From Limiplasma sp048370855 (GTDB lineage: Bacteria; Bacillota; Clostridia; Christensenellales; Aristaeellaceae): a stretch of DNA of 13,201 bases. Shown one piece after another: positions 7,658 through 12,987 of the stretch; the stretch's first letter is position 1, and each line of letters begins with the position of its first letter. The notes under the pieces are model-generated. The model was given only the letters and a program-made list of their open reading frames with translations. It was not told where the DNA came from and searched no databases. A program made the position numbers and the translations under genes. The stretch spans positions 1 through 13,201 of the forward strand of contig DBGEOK010000037.1 in the NCBI GenBank assembly GCA_048370855.1. Reading direction: 5' to 3'.

Positions 7658-7686
7658 ATTCTACCATAGCCGATTGGTTTTGACAA
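7658..7686 (-). promoter_or_regulatory. Sigma-A-type promoter of the XRE pseudogene
   Basis: TTGTCA (7681-7686), 17 bases, TAGAAT (7658-7663) on the minus strand. The predicted start is about 20 nt before the first ATG of the pseudogene. Confidence 0.7.
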
Positions 7687-8026
7687 GCATAGCAATCAAA
7701 TTTGGAAATGTCTGCCGATTCGCTTGCGCGCGCCACCCAATCCGGGTCAGGATGCGGCGAGCAACCGAAATTCGCCATAGGCGAATGAATTGCGAAGCCC
7801 GCGACCTCTGGGCGCGGGCCGGGAAGGAGGCCGGGGCTTGGCCGAGGCAAGATTTTGGGAGCGGGAGGGCTGCCGCTGCATGGAGGTAACCGGGCATGCC
7901 GGCTACGACCAATCCGGGCGGGACATCGTGTGCGCGGCGTGCTCGATCGTCGTGCAGGCGCTGGCGGTCGCGCTGTGGGCAAGCCAACCCTGCGACAGCG
8001 GCGCGACGCGGGGCGCGGAGTTGAGC

Positions 8027-8228
8027 GTGCGCCCGGTGGGATTCGGAAGGAAGCGGGGGCCCTGCGGGCCTTGTCCCGAAGGGACAAAGCGACCCGGAGA
8101 ATGGGAGTGAGGCGAGCATGCCGACCGGTAGGGAGGCAGGCGACGACCGAACGACCGGGGGGCGCGGGCCGCCGAAGGCGGCACGTGCGACCCCTGGGGG
8201 GGAAGAACCCGGCATAAGTGCGAGCTAC
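8027..8228 (+). mobile_element. Structured insertion in the Prp gene (possible intron-like element)
   Basis: This 202-base segment interrupts the Prp reading frame. It begins GTGCGCCC, like the GUGYG 5' end of bacterial group II introns, and ends CTAC, allowed by their terminal AY. It is full of tight hairpins: GGCCC/GGGCC (8058-8070), TTGTCCC-GAA-GGGACAA (8071-8087) and GCCGCC-GAA-GGCGGC (8168-8182). It has no open frame of its own. Its length is one more than a multiple of three, exactly what is needed to restore the gene. No convincing domain V was found, and 202 bases is very short for a group II intron. It could equally be a non-autonomous repeat whose ends are placed slightly wrong. Confidence 0.4.
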
Positions 8229-8364
8229 GGCATGGATGCAGGGCGGTTCTGGCTGCAATGCAGAGCCGACGGTCGGGCTGCCGCAAGGCGGGACGCCATG
8301 TTTGATATGACCCAAACGGCGTTTCGGCTGCTGGAGGGGGCGTACCCGGAGCATGTGCGTTTGA

Positions 8365-8394
8365 TTGACGATCTCTGCCAGGACATGGTAGAAA
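8365..8394 (+). promoter_or_regulatory. Candidate promoter for the 40-residue toxin-like peptide
   Basis: TTGACG (8365-8370), 18 bases, TAGAAA (8389-8394), inside the second Prp piece. Transcription would start near 8401. This gives a leader of about 84 nt that contains GGTGCAAAGGGTT (8425-8437), which is complementary to the 3' untranslated region. Confidence 0.45.
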
Positions 8395-8484
8395 AAAAGC
8401 GCGGTGGGCCTTGCGCCTGCCGCCGGTGCAAAGGGTTCACCAAAACCAACGGGCTTTCATAGCCTGAAGGAAGGAGGTGAGCCG

Positions 8485-8607
8485 ATGCTGGAAACGCTTT
8501 TTGTTGGTGTTATAGGGCTGGCGGCGTTCGTACAGATCGCACTGTTCGGGCTTGTAATATTCAGCACAAAAGAAAGCGGCCACGATGTGCGAGATCGTGA
8601 CCGTTAA
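8485..8607 (+). CDS. Small membrane peptide, candidate type I toxin
   Basis: 40 residues: a short acidic start, one hydrophobic segment (about 5-26, LFVGVIGLAAFVQIALFGLV), then a charged tail rich in Asp and Arg (KESGHDVRDRDR). The ATG at 8485 has the very strong AAGGAGGTGAG site. Size, single membrane helix and polar tail match the holin-like/TxpA-type toxins of Bacillota. The decisive context is a convergent sigma-A promoter 38 nt beyond the stop and a short antisense RNA overlapping the 3' end of the frame, the arrangement of TxpA/RatA and BsrG/SR4. It lies between the Prp and scaffold genes of the phage fragment. Membrane toxicity is inferred from architecture only. It could instead be an ordinary phage membrane peptide. 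Confidence 0.72.
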   Translation: MLETLFVGVIGLAAFVQIALFGLVIFSTKESGHDVRDRDR

Positions 8608-8638
8608 CCCACGCAAAGGTTAGATCGTAACCCTTTGC
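8567..8638 (-). ncRNA. Candidate antisense RNA antitoxin
   Basis: About 72 nt predicted from the promoter at 8645-8673. The 5' part folds as GCAAAGGGTTA, loop CGATC, TAACCTTTGC (ten pairs, one bulged G). The 3' part is GGTCACGAT, loop CTCGCAC, ATCGTGGCC, followed by GCTTTCTTTTG, a good terminator on the minus strand (8568-8602). It covers the last 41 nt of the peptide gene and its 3' untranslated region. Confidence 0.62.
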
Positions 8639-8644
8639 ACCATT

Positions 8645-8673
8645 AGTATAGCATGGCGTGAGGGAAAAGTCAA
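8645..8673 (-). promoter_or_regulatory. Sigma-A-type promoter of the antisense RNA
   Basis: TTGACT (8668-8673), 17 bases, TATACT (8645-8650) on the minus strand: five of six consensus bases in each box with ideal spacing. It points towards the peptide gene. Confidence 0.75.
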
Positions 8674-8674
8674 C

Positions 8675-8698
8675 GCGGGCGCTGCGGCGCTCTTTTTT
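8675..8698 (+). terminator. Weak terminator after the toxin-like gene
   Basis: GCGC-TGCG-GCGC is a short stem, and T6 follows at 8693-8698. It would end the peptide mRNA about 90 nt after its stop, beyond the antisense promoter. Confidence 0.35.
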
Positions 8699-8759
8699 AC
8701 GGGAAAAACCGGGGAGAAAAACAAAAACCGGCCTGCTATGCTGATAGCGGTAGAAACCT

Positions 8760-8824
8760 GACGCGCGGAAAAGACCGCGGAATGGCAAAACAGACGCGCG
8801 GGAGAGACCGCAGGAGGAATGACG
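8760..8824 (+). repeat. Two-copy 33-bp tandem repeat before the scaffold gene
   Basis: GACGCGCGG followed by A-rich bases and AGACCGC occurs at 8760 and again at 8793. The second copy ends in the AGGAGGAATGACG ribosome-binding region of the scaffold gene. It may have arisen by duplication of the translation start region. Confidence 0.55.
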
Positions 8825-9432
8825 ATGGATGCGATGGAAACGAGGCTTGACCTGCACCTGTTTGACGGAGAGGGCGGCGGAGGCGCGGCCGCTGGAGCCG
8901 GCGCGGCAGAGGGCTGGGGACGCCCAAAACGACGCGGCAATACCGTCCGCCACAAGCGGCAGGCGGGGAAGGAACAATCCGCTTGCGGGTGTGGTATACG
9001 GAAAACAATTCTATGCTCGCGGAGACGGGCGAAGGCTCGGAAACGGGAAGCCCTGAGACCGAAACGTCCGTTGAAGCGGATACGGAAACGCAACGCCGCG
9101 CGGCCTTTGAAAAGCAGTTCAACGACGCGCGGGTACAGCGGCGCCTTGACCGGCGATTTCGGCAAACGCAGGCGCTGGAGGAGGAGCTGGGAGCGACCGC
9201 TCCTATCTTGGACACGCTCAGGCAGAAGTGTGGGGCGAAGGACATCCAGACGCTTGCCAAGGCCATCGAGGAGGACGACCGCTACTACGAGCAGGAAGCC
9301 GCCGGTGACCTCGGCAGGGCCTCGGCCCCATGCTTGGCCCGCGAACGCGGCCCCCAAAAGGGATTCACAAGGGCAAAGCCATTAGGCGGCGGGCTTGAGA
9401 GGCGCCGCCTCCCAACCTTCCTTCCCGCTTAG
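8825..9432 (+). pseudogene. Phage scaffold protein gene, frameshifted and truncated
   Basis: The pieces of a Clostridia-phage scaffold protein are spread over three frames. From ATG 8825 (GGAGG at 8813-8817) the frame reads METRLDLHLFDGEGGGGAAA, the usual LQLFDGEG-type start. A one-base shift after about 8920 gives NNPLAGVVYGKQ (8973-9008). A second shift near 9010 gives ETQRRAAFEKQFNDARVQRR, then LDRRFRQTQALEEELGATAP, ILDTLRQKCGAKDIQTLAKA and IEEDDRYYEQEA. After about 9306 the similarity stops in mid-family, and the frame runs through unrelated sequence to 9432. Two frameshifts plus loss of the C-terminal half mean no functional product. No capsid gene follows, so the deletion probably removed the rest of the head module. 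Confidence 0.72.
9384..9410. terminator. Hairpin between convergent genes
   Basis: AGGCGGCG (9384-9391) pairs perfectly with CGCCGCCT (9403-9410) across an eleven-base loop. It lies inside the read-through tail of the scaffold pseudogene and just past the end of the ImmA-like gene, so it could separate their transcripts. There is no T-tract on either side. Confidence 0.4.
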
Positions 9433-10064
9433 CCCTCATCCCGCCGCCTTTGGAGGAATGGGGCGAACCTGTCAAGCACCTCATGCTCCAACGGCCCTGG
9501 CAGAAGGGTTCCCCGACTTCGGGCGATGGCGAGCTGCCCGGCCTGAAACCGGGCGGCTGCCGGCGGAAGGCCGCCCAGGCGGGCGACGGCCGGGGGCGTG
9601 TCCGCCCGCAGCGCGTCCAGCACGCATAGCGGGGCCAGAAGCCCGCATGCGAAGGCGGCGGCTTCCCGCTCTTCCCCGTCGCGCGGGCAAGGACTGAGGT
9701 CGCCGGTGTTTAAGCGCGAACGAAACACCGAGACGCCTTCCACATCCTCCAGGGCATGCCCCAGGAGGATGCGCCCCAGCTCGAGCGCCACGGTGTAGCG
9801 CGCGCGCCCGCTATCCAGCAGGGCGCGGCTGTACAGCACGTACCATTGCGGCCCGACGCGCACGCTGAGCCCGGCAAGCCGGGAGGCTTCCTGCCATAAA
9901 TCCTGCCGAAGCAAGAAGGATTTGGCCTGCCCGATGGAGGACAGCCGGATGCCCAGCCGCTTGCACAGGTCCGCGGCGCGAAGGGGCAGCGCCGCGGCTC
10001 CCAAATCGTTCAGGGCCTGCAGGGACGCGGAGCGCCGCTGCCGATATAGGGCGTAGATTTCCAA
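9429..10064 (-). CDS. ImmA/IrrE-fold protein lacking the zinc histidines
   Basis: 211 residues from a TTG start at 10064, chosen because AGAGGTG lies seven bases upstream and the protein then begins MEIYALY as in the family. An ATG at 10136 has no binding site. The ImmA/IrrE metalloprotease domain is recognisable: DLCKRLGIRLSSI (32-44), WYVLYS (74-79), TVALELGRILLGH (91-103) and EEREAAAFACGLLAP (131-145). The family motif is HExxHxxxH-like (HELGHILLGH). Here the two zinc histidines are Leu94 and Arg98, while the glutamate and the following GH remain. ImmA enzymes cleave the ImmR repressor of mobile elements. This version should not bind zinc normally, so it may be a pseudoenzyme that only binds a partner, or a gene drifting to loss. 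No XRE repressor gene is adjacent. It is divergent from the replication operon. Confidence 0.7.
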   Translation of the reverse strand: MEIYALYRQRRSASLQALNDLGAAALPLRAADLCKRLGIRLSSIGQAKSFLLRQDLWQEASRLAGLSVRVGPQWYVLYSRALLDSGRARYTVALELGRILLGHALEDVEGVSVFRSRLNTGDLSPCPRDGEEREAAAFACGLLAPLCVLDALRADTPPAVARLGGLPPAAARFQAGQLAIARSRGTLLPGPLEHEVLDRFAPFLQRRRDEG

Positions 10065-10109
10065 CGCAAACACCTCTGCCTGAGTATAGCTGTAACAGGC
10101 CGGGGCTTT

Positions 10110-10330
10110 CCATGGTAATTTCATCCATGAAAACAAGCGACATTGCGGCGCTTTCCGAAAACGGCGTGGATGAGCAGCGAAACCTCATTCCCCTCAGCCA
10201 CTCCATCCCTGCAACGGACGCCGGGCTTCCCGTGACAATTTTTCGCGGGGAAACAATCCATTCTACGGCCATTTCGCCCATGGAAATTCCCTCCATGGAA
10301 ACAAGTGACATCAGGGCACTTGACGAAAGG
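10110..10330. repeat. Direct repeats with paired arms in the divergent control region
   Basis: Copy 1 starts at 10110 and copy 2 at 10278, 168 bases apart, each about 55 bases. Shared parts are CCATGG-AATT, TCCATG-AAACAAG and GACAT. Each copy holds an inverted repeat: AAGCG/CGCTT (10135-10139, 10149-10153) and CAAGTG/CACTTG (10302-10307, 10317-10322), both with nine-base centres. The arms differ between copies but by matching changes (C with G, T with A), so pairing or symmetry is preserved. Copy 1 also holds the palindrome TTTCATCCATGAAA. The right arm of copy 2 overlaps the -35 box of the rightward promoter, as a repressor operator would. Short open frames on both strands through the repeats have no ribosome binding site. 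Confidence 0.65.
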
Positions 10331-10349
10331 GGAACATATATTCTATTAT
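10320..10349 (+). promoter_or_regulatory. Rightward promoter of the replication operon
   Basis: TTGACG (10320-10325), 18 bases, TATTAT (10344-10349). The predicted leader is about 35 nt to the ATG at 10391. The -35 box overlaps the CACTTG arm of the palindrome in repeat copy 2. Confidence 0.65.
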
Positions 10350-10390
10350 AGGGATGAATCCATTGGATGATGGGAAAGGAGGAAGGAAGC

Positions 10391-11149
10391 ATGAACTACC
10401 TTTTGGAGCTGCGCGCGTTTCATGATCGGCTGGAAAGCGGCGGGCTGAGCGCCCCCGCCATCGCGCTGTGGTACGCGGTGATGCATGTGGCCAACCGGTC
10501 GGGATGGAAGCGCGAGCTGCCGATCGCGGCGTCCGCGCTGGCGCTCCACGCGGGATTGTCGCCTTCGGGTGTGAAGCGGGCGCGGGAGGCGCTGCGGCAG
10601 GCGGGGCTGCTGAGCTGGAAAACGCGAGGGGGAAACCGGGCGTCTGTGTATACGCTCATCAGCGCGACGGCGGCGTATGGACGCGGGGAGGAGGCGGGGC
10701 GGAGCCCAAGGGACGAACATCAGTTCGAGACAAATTCGGATGATGATAGCGAACACCAGTTTGACCCACAGGGCGGGCCGCACGCCGGACGCATATCTAA
10801 ACAAGACGGAACAGTACAGTACAGGACAAGGCCCCCCGTATCCCCCCAGGGGGCGGAAGGCTTCGCCGCGTTTTGGGAGGCTTATCCCCGCAAGGCGGGA
10901 AAAGCGGCGGCGCTGCGGGCCTGGGCGAAGCTCCGGCCGGACGCGCCGCTGCGCGGGCAAATCCTGCGGGCCGTCGCGGAGCAGCGGGGCTGCGAACAGT
11001 GGACGAAGCAGAACGGCCAGTATATCCCGTACCCGGCGACATGGCTGAGCCGGGGCCAATGGGAGGACGAGGCGGCGCCGAAGGAGGCGGGCCCGGCGCA
11101 TCACAATCCGTTTATGGAAATTGTGCGGGAAATGGAGGGTCAGGCATGA
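10391..11149 (+). CDS. Phage replication initiator-like protein (HTH + O-like C-terminus)
   Basis: 252 residues with ATG at 10391 after GGAAAGGAGG. Residues about 8-92 form a winged-helix domain typical of phage replisome organisers: SAPAIALWYAVMHVANRSGW, then IAASALALHAGLSPSGVKRA and LSWKTRGGNRASVYTL. A polar linker (about 95-155) is rich in Asp, Gln and Ser and carries a repeated EHQF (109-112, 121-124). The C-terminal 158-228 holds FWEAYPRKAGKAAALRAW and YIPYPATWLSRGQWEDE, a common end of phage initiator proteins that load the helicase. It should bind the phage origin and recruit the loader encoded next. It heads a three-gene operon with 4-bp overlaps. The DNA of the linker contains iteron-like repeats. 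Confidence 0.78.
   Translation: MNYLLELRAFHDRLESGGLSAPAIALWYAVMHVANRSGWKRELPIAASALALHAGLSPSGVKRAREALRQAGLLSWKTRGGNRASVYTLISATAAYGRGEEAGRSPRDEHQFETNSDDDSEHQFDPQGGPHAGRISKQDGTVQYRTRPPVSPQGAEGFAAFWEAYPRKAGKAAALRAWAKLRPDAPLRGQILRAVAEQRGCEQWTKQNGQYIPYPATWLSRGQWEDEAAPKEAGPAHHNPFMEIVREMEGQA
10714..10764 (+). other. Candidate phage replication origin inside the initiator gene
   Basis: CGAACATCAGTTCGA (10714-10728) and CGAACACCAGTTTGA (10750-10764) are direct repeats 36 bases apart. The first is also an imperfect palindrome (CGAAC/GTTCG). They lie in the least GC-rich part of the initiator gene, in the linker, where lambda-like phages carry their origin. Only two copies are clear. Confidence 0.35.
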
Positions 11150-11916
11150 CGGAAATGGAAGCGGCGAAGATCCTGACGGTGATTTGCGAATGCTGGCCGC
11201 GCTTTGCCGAGGGGCGGGATATCCGGGCGACAGCGCGGCTATGGCAGCGCATGTTCGCCAACGACGAATACGCCCGGGTGGAGGCGGCGCTGACTGCCTA
11301 TATCGCAACGGATACCAAGGGGTTCGCCCCGTCCATCGGGGCGCTGAAGGAAAGGCTGGCGCAGATGCGCATGGGCGGCGAAAGCAGCGGGCTGGAGGCG
11401 TGGATGCTGGTCAAGGCCGCGCTGCGCAACGGCCTTTACGGCTATGAACAGGAGTACGCCAGGCTGCCCGAGGATGTGCGCGCGGCCGTGGGAGACGCGC
11501 GGGTGCTTCGGGACTGGGCGATGATGGACGAGACGACGGTGGACAGCGTGGTGATGAGCAACTTCATGCGGGGCTACCGGGCGCGGGCCGGGCATGTGCG
11601 GGAAATGCAGAAGCTTCCGGAGGACGTCAGGGCGATGTTCGCGGCCGTGGGCGAGGCGATGCGCCTGCCGGCGGCGGGGGACGGCGAAAAGCCGGCGGCG
11701 CGGCCCTTGCCGGAAGCAATCGCGGACGAGGCGGACGGCGGGTACGCGCCGCTGCCCGCAAGGGAGAAGCGGGAGGGCGACGCGCCGGAGCCCTGGGCGC
11801 TGGCGCGCAAGCGCTTTGAGGCGACCATGCTCAGGCTGGAGCGCGAACAACGGGAGGCACAGAACCGGGGATTGCCCGCCTGGACAGGACGGGCCGAAAG
11901 GAGGAACGCGGATTGA
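11146..11916 (+). CDS. G39P-like replicative helicase loader
   Basis: 256 residues with ATG at 11146, overlapping the previous stop as ATGA, with GGAGG eight bases upstream. The first 75 residues match the loader-and-inhibitor-of-helicase family of phage SPP1 G39P: MEAAKILTVICECWPRF, then ATARLWQRMFAN and AYIATDTKGFAPSIGALKER. Residues 80-165 form a helical middle region (SGLEAWMLVKAALRNGLYGY) with LPEDVRA appearing twice (108-114 and 158-164). The C-terminus (about 175-256) is low-complexity, charged and probably disordered, ending with an Arg/Glu-rich helix. In SPP1 such a protein delivers the hexameric helicase to the origin-bound initiator, fitting the gene just upstream. No helicase gene is present in the window, so the host DnaB may be the partner. 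Confidence 0.75.
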   Translation: MTEMEAAKILTVICECWPRFAEGRDIRATARLWQRMFANDEYARVEAALTAYIATDTKGFAPSIGALKERLAQMRMGGESSGLEAWMLVKAALRNGLYGYEQEYARLPEDVRAAVGDARVLRDWAMMDETTVDSVVMSNFMRGYRARAGHVREMQKLPEDVRAMFAAVGEAMRLPAAGDGEKPAARPLPEAIADEADGGYAPLPAREKREGDAPEPWALARKRFEATMLRLEREQREAQNRGLPAWTGRAERRNAD

Positions 11917-12413
11917 CGAGGGAACAGGTGGAAAGCCGCCTGAAGAATTACAGGATCGGCAAGGCGCGCATCGCGCATTTGGAGGCGATGATCGAGCAAT
12001 ACAAGCTGCGCGTGCCGCGCGAGCTGGAGGAGGCGCACAACGAGGAAGCCGTGCGCGCGGTTCGCTACACCGGCATGCCGCACGGCACGGATATCCAAAG
12101 CCCCGTGGAGGACGAGGCGGAAAAGCGCCTGAACGGCGAGCCGCCGCAGATTGTGAAAATCCTGCTGCGGGATATCCATGGGATGGAGCGCGAGCGGGAC
12201 GAGCTTTCCCTCAGCATCCGGTGCGTGGACGCATGGATGAGCGGGCTGCGCGAGCGCGAGCGCTTCGTAGTGGAGATGCACCTGATGGAGGGGGAATGCT
12301 GGAAGGACGTTCAGCGGGCGTTTGGCGAGCGGTATGGATACGAGCTGACCCGCGAGGGGCTGAAGCGGATGAAGGAGCGGGCGCTGGAGCGGATTTACGC
12401 CGTGGCGGCGTAG
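11913..12413 (+). CDS. ArpU/sigma-region-4-like phage regulator
   Basis: 166 residues from a TTG start that overlaps the previous stop (TTGA). AAAGGAGG lies eight to nine bases upstream, and no ATG fits. The N-terminal 60 residues are helical (YRIGKARIAHLEAMIEQYKL). PVEDEAEKRL and the helix IVKILLRDIHGMERERDELS (80-99) follow. The C-terminal 105-160 resembles a sigma-70 region 4 helix-turn-helix: WMSGLRERERFVVEMHLMEG, then CWKDVQRAFGE and LTREGLKRMKERALERIY. This is the usual last early gene of Bacillota phages, acting as the switch to late transcription just before the terminase genes. Here no terminase follows. Its 3' half is repeated in degraded form immediately downstream. Confidence 0.75.
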   Translation: MTREQVESRLKNYRIGKARIAHLEAMIEQYKLRVPRELEEAHNEEAVRAVRYTGMPHGTDIQSPVEDEAEKRLNGEPPQIVKILLRDIHGMERERDELSLSIRCVDAWMSGLRERERFVVEMHLMEGECWKDVQRAFGERYGYELTREGLKRMKERALERIYAVAA

Positions 12414-12449
12414 GGGGAGAGGGAGGACGGATGGTTCCCTCCGACGGCT

Positions 12450-12566
12450 GGGCCGGGGACGGCGGGCGGGGCGCGGCGAGCGGAACGGGTACGGGCCGAC
12501 ACGCGGGAGGCCGAGGCGGATGGAGGAGCGGGGCCGTGCGGATTTACGTCGTGGCGGCGTAGGGGG
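12450..12566 (+). pseudogene. Degraded tandem copy of the regulator 3' end
   Basis: The sequence matches about 12298-12417 of the regulator gene. Best is 12514-12566 against 12363-12417, with GGATTTACG, CGTGGCGGCGTAGGGGG and GCGGATG-AGGAGCGGG shared and one two-base gap. Weaker similarity runs back through GGCGAGCGG, TACG, GC-GAC-CGCG. The copies are about 150 bases apart. The gap and scattered changes, mostly to G or C, destroy the frame, so it encodes nothing. Confidence 0.65.
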
Positions 12567-12580
12567 CGCAGGGGGACGAG

Positions 12581-12612
12581 GCTGGACCTTCCAGCGTCCG
12601 CGCGGCTTTTTT
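12581..12612 (+). terminator. Terminator-like hairpin after the regulator copy
   Basis: GCTGGA-CCT-TCCAGC is a six-pair stem, and T6 lies at 12607-12612 after an eleven-base spacer. The spacer is long for a classical terminator. A similar pattern, GCTGGAAGCATTCC followed by T6, recurs at about 12791-12816. Confidence 0.35.
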
Positions 12613-12935
12613 GGAAAGGAGGAGCCGCTGATACGCGCCGCGCGGCTTGACGGACAGCCAAAGAAAGGAGGGCGAGAGGGGCGGACATTCGCCCCGAACC
12701 GCCGGCGGCACAGGGAGCGCCGCGCCAGGCCGGCGTCGCGCGGGGAAAACGGCCGCCTGCGGAAAGCGTTTTCCATCCCTTGACGCCGGCGCTGGAAGCA
12801 TTCCGAGTCGCTTTTTTGGCCAGTATCCGAAAAATATCCCTAAAACATCCCTTTCTCCCTCTATGCAGGGGTTGGAAGGGGTGGTAGAATTAAGCTGTCA
12901 AAGGTGTAGAGAGACGCGAGGGAGTTCCATCTGGG
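12613..12935. other. Non-coding tract downstream of the phage regulator
   Basis: No supported gene. AAAGAAAGGAGGGCG at about 12660 looks like a ribosome binding site, but no start codon or recognisable protein follows. 12820-12860 is unusually AT-rich (ATATCC and ACATCC repeats). In intact phages this position, between the late regulator and terminase genes, often holds the packaging site, but nothing here proves that. Confidence 0.4.
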
Positions 12936-12973
12936 CGTCGTAAAAGCTCGCCTGAAGGCGAGCTTTTCCGACG
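12936..12973. terminator. Strong bidirectional terminator hairpin
   Basis: AAAAGCTCGCC (12942-12952), loop TGAA, GGCGAGCTTTT (12957-12967): eleven perfect pairs. The flanking CGTCG (12936-12940) and CGACG (12969-12973) can also pair across a small bulge. A-rich and T-rich arms make it a terminator in both directions. Confidence 0.7.
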
Positions 12974-12987
12974 GGAACTGGAGGTAT

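Larger units (their letters stand above)
7838..8462 (+). pseudogene. Phage Prp-type cysteine protease, split by an insertion
   Basis: Two pieces of one gene in different frames. Piece 1 (7838-8026) starts at TTG, seven bases after AAGGAGG, and reads AEARFWEREGCRCMEVTGHAGY then SGRDIVCAACSIVVQALAVAL. GHAGY...DIVCAA is the signature of ribosomal-processing cysteine protease Prp, with the catalytic pair His20 and Cys32 spaced as in the staphylococcal enzyme. Piece 2 (8229-8462) supplies the C-terminal half: GMDAGRFWLQCRADG and FRLLEGAYPEHVRL. Removing 202 bases (8027-8228) would join them in frame as a protein of about 140 residues. Phage Prp homologues usually sit between minor head and scaffold genes, and a scaffold gene does follow. 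The C-terminal Cys-rich tail (GGPCACRRCKGF) is unusual for the family. Without removal of the insert, piece 1 runs on to a stop at 8108-8110. Confidence 0.72.

Noticed and set aside
8027..8228. Full group II intron with encoded reverse transcriptase
   Set aside because: Only the end motifs and length class fit. There is no reverse transcriptase frame, no recognisable domain V, and the element is far too short.
7656..8354. Minus-strand frame of 232 codons over the Prp region
   Set aside because: It runs against the Prp signature and through the structured insert, and its composition is Arg/Pro-rich with no start signal.
10112..10351. Plus-strand frame of 79 codons through the direct repeats, with a repeated M..SM-TSDI-AL peptide
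   Set aside because: The peptide repeat is explained by the DNA repeats, the opposite strand shows an equally repeated peptide, there is no ribosome site, and the promoter lies inside the frame.
11574..12776. Minus-strand frame of 400 codons under the loader and regulator genes
   Set aside because: Antisense to two overlapping genes with good starts. The product is an Arg/Pro/Ala-rich artefact of GC-rich DNA.
12647..12943. Possible terminase small subunit after the late regulator
   Set aside because: The position is right, but the open frames here have no start signal, no DNA-binding motif and Arg/Gly-rich shadow-like composition.
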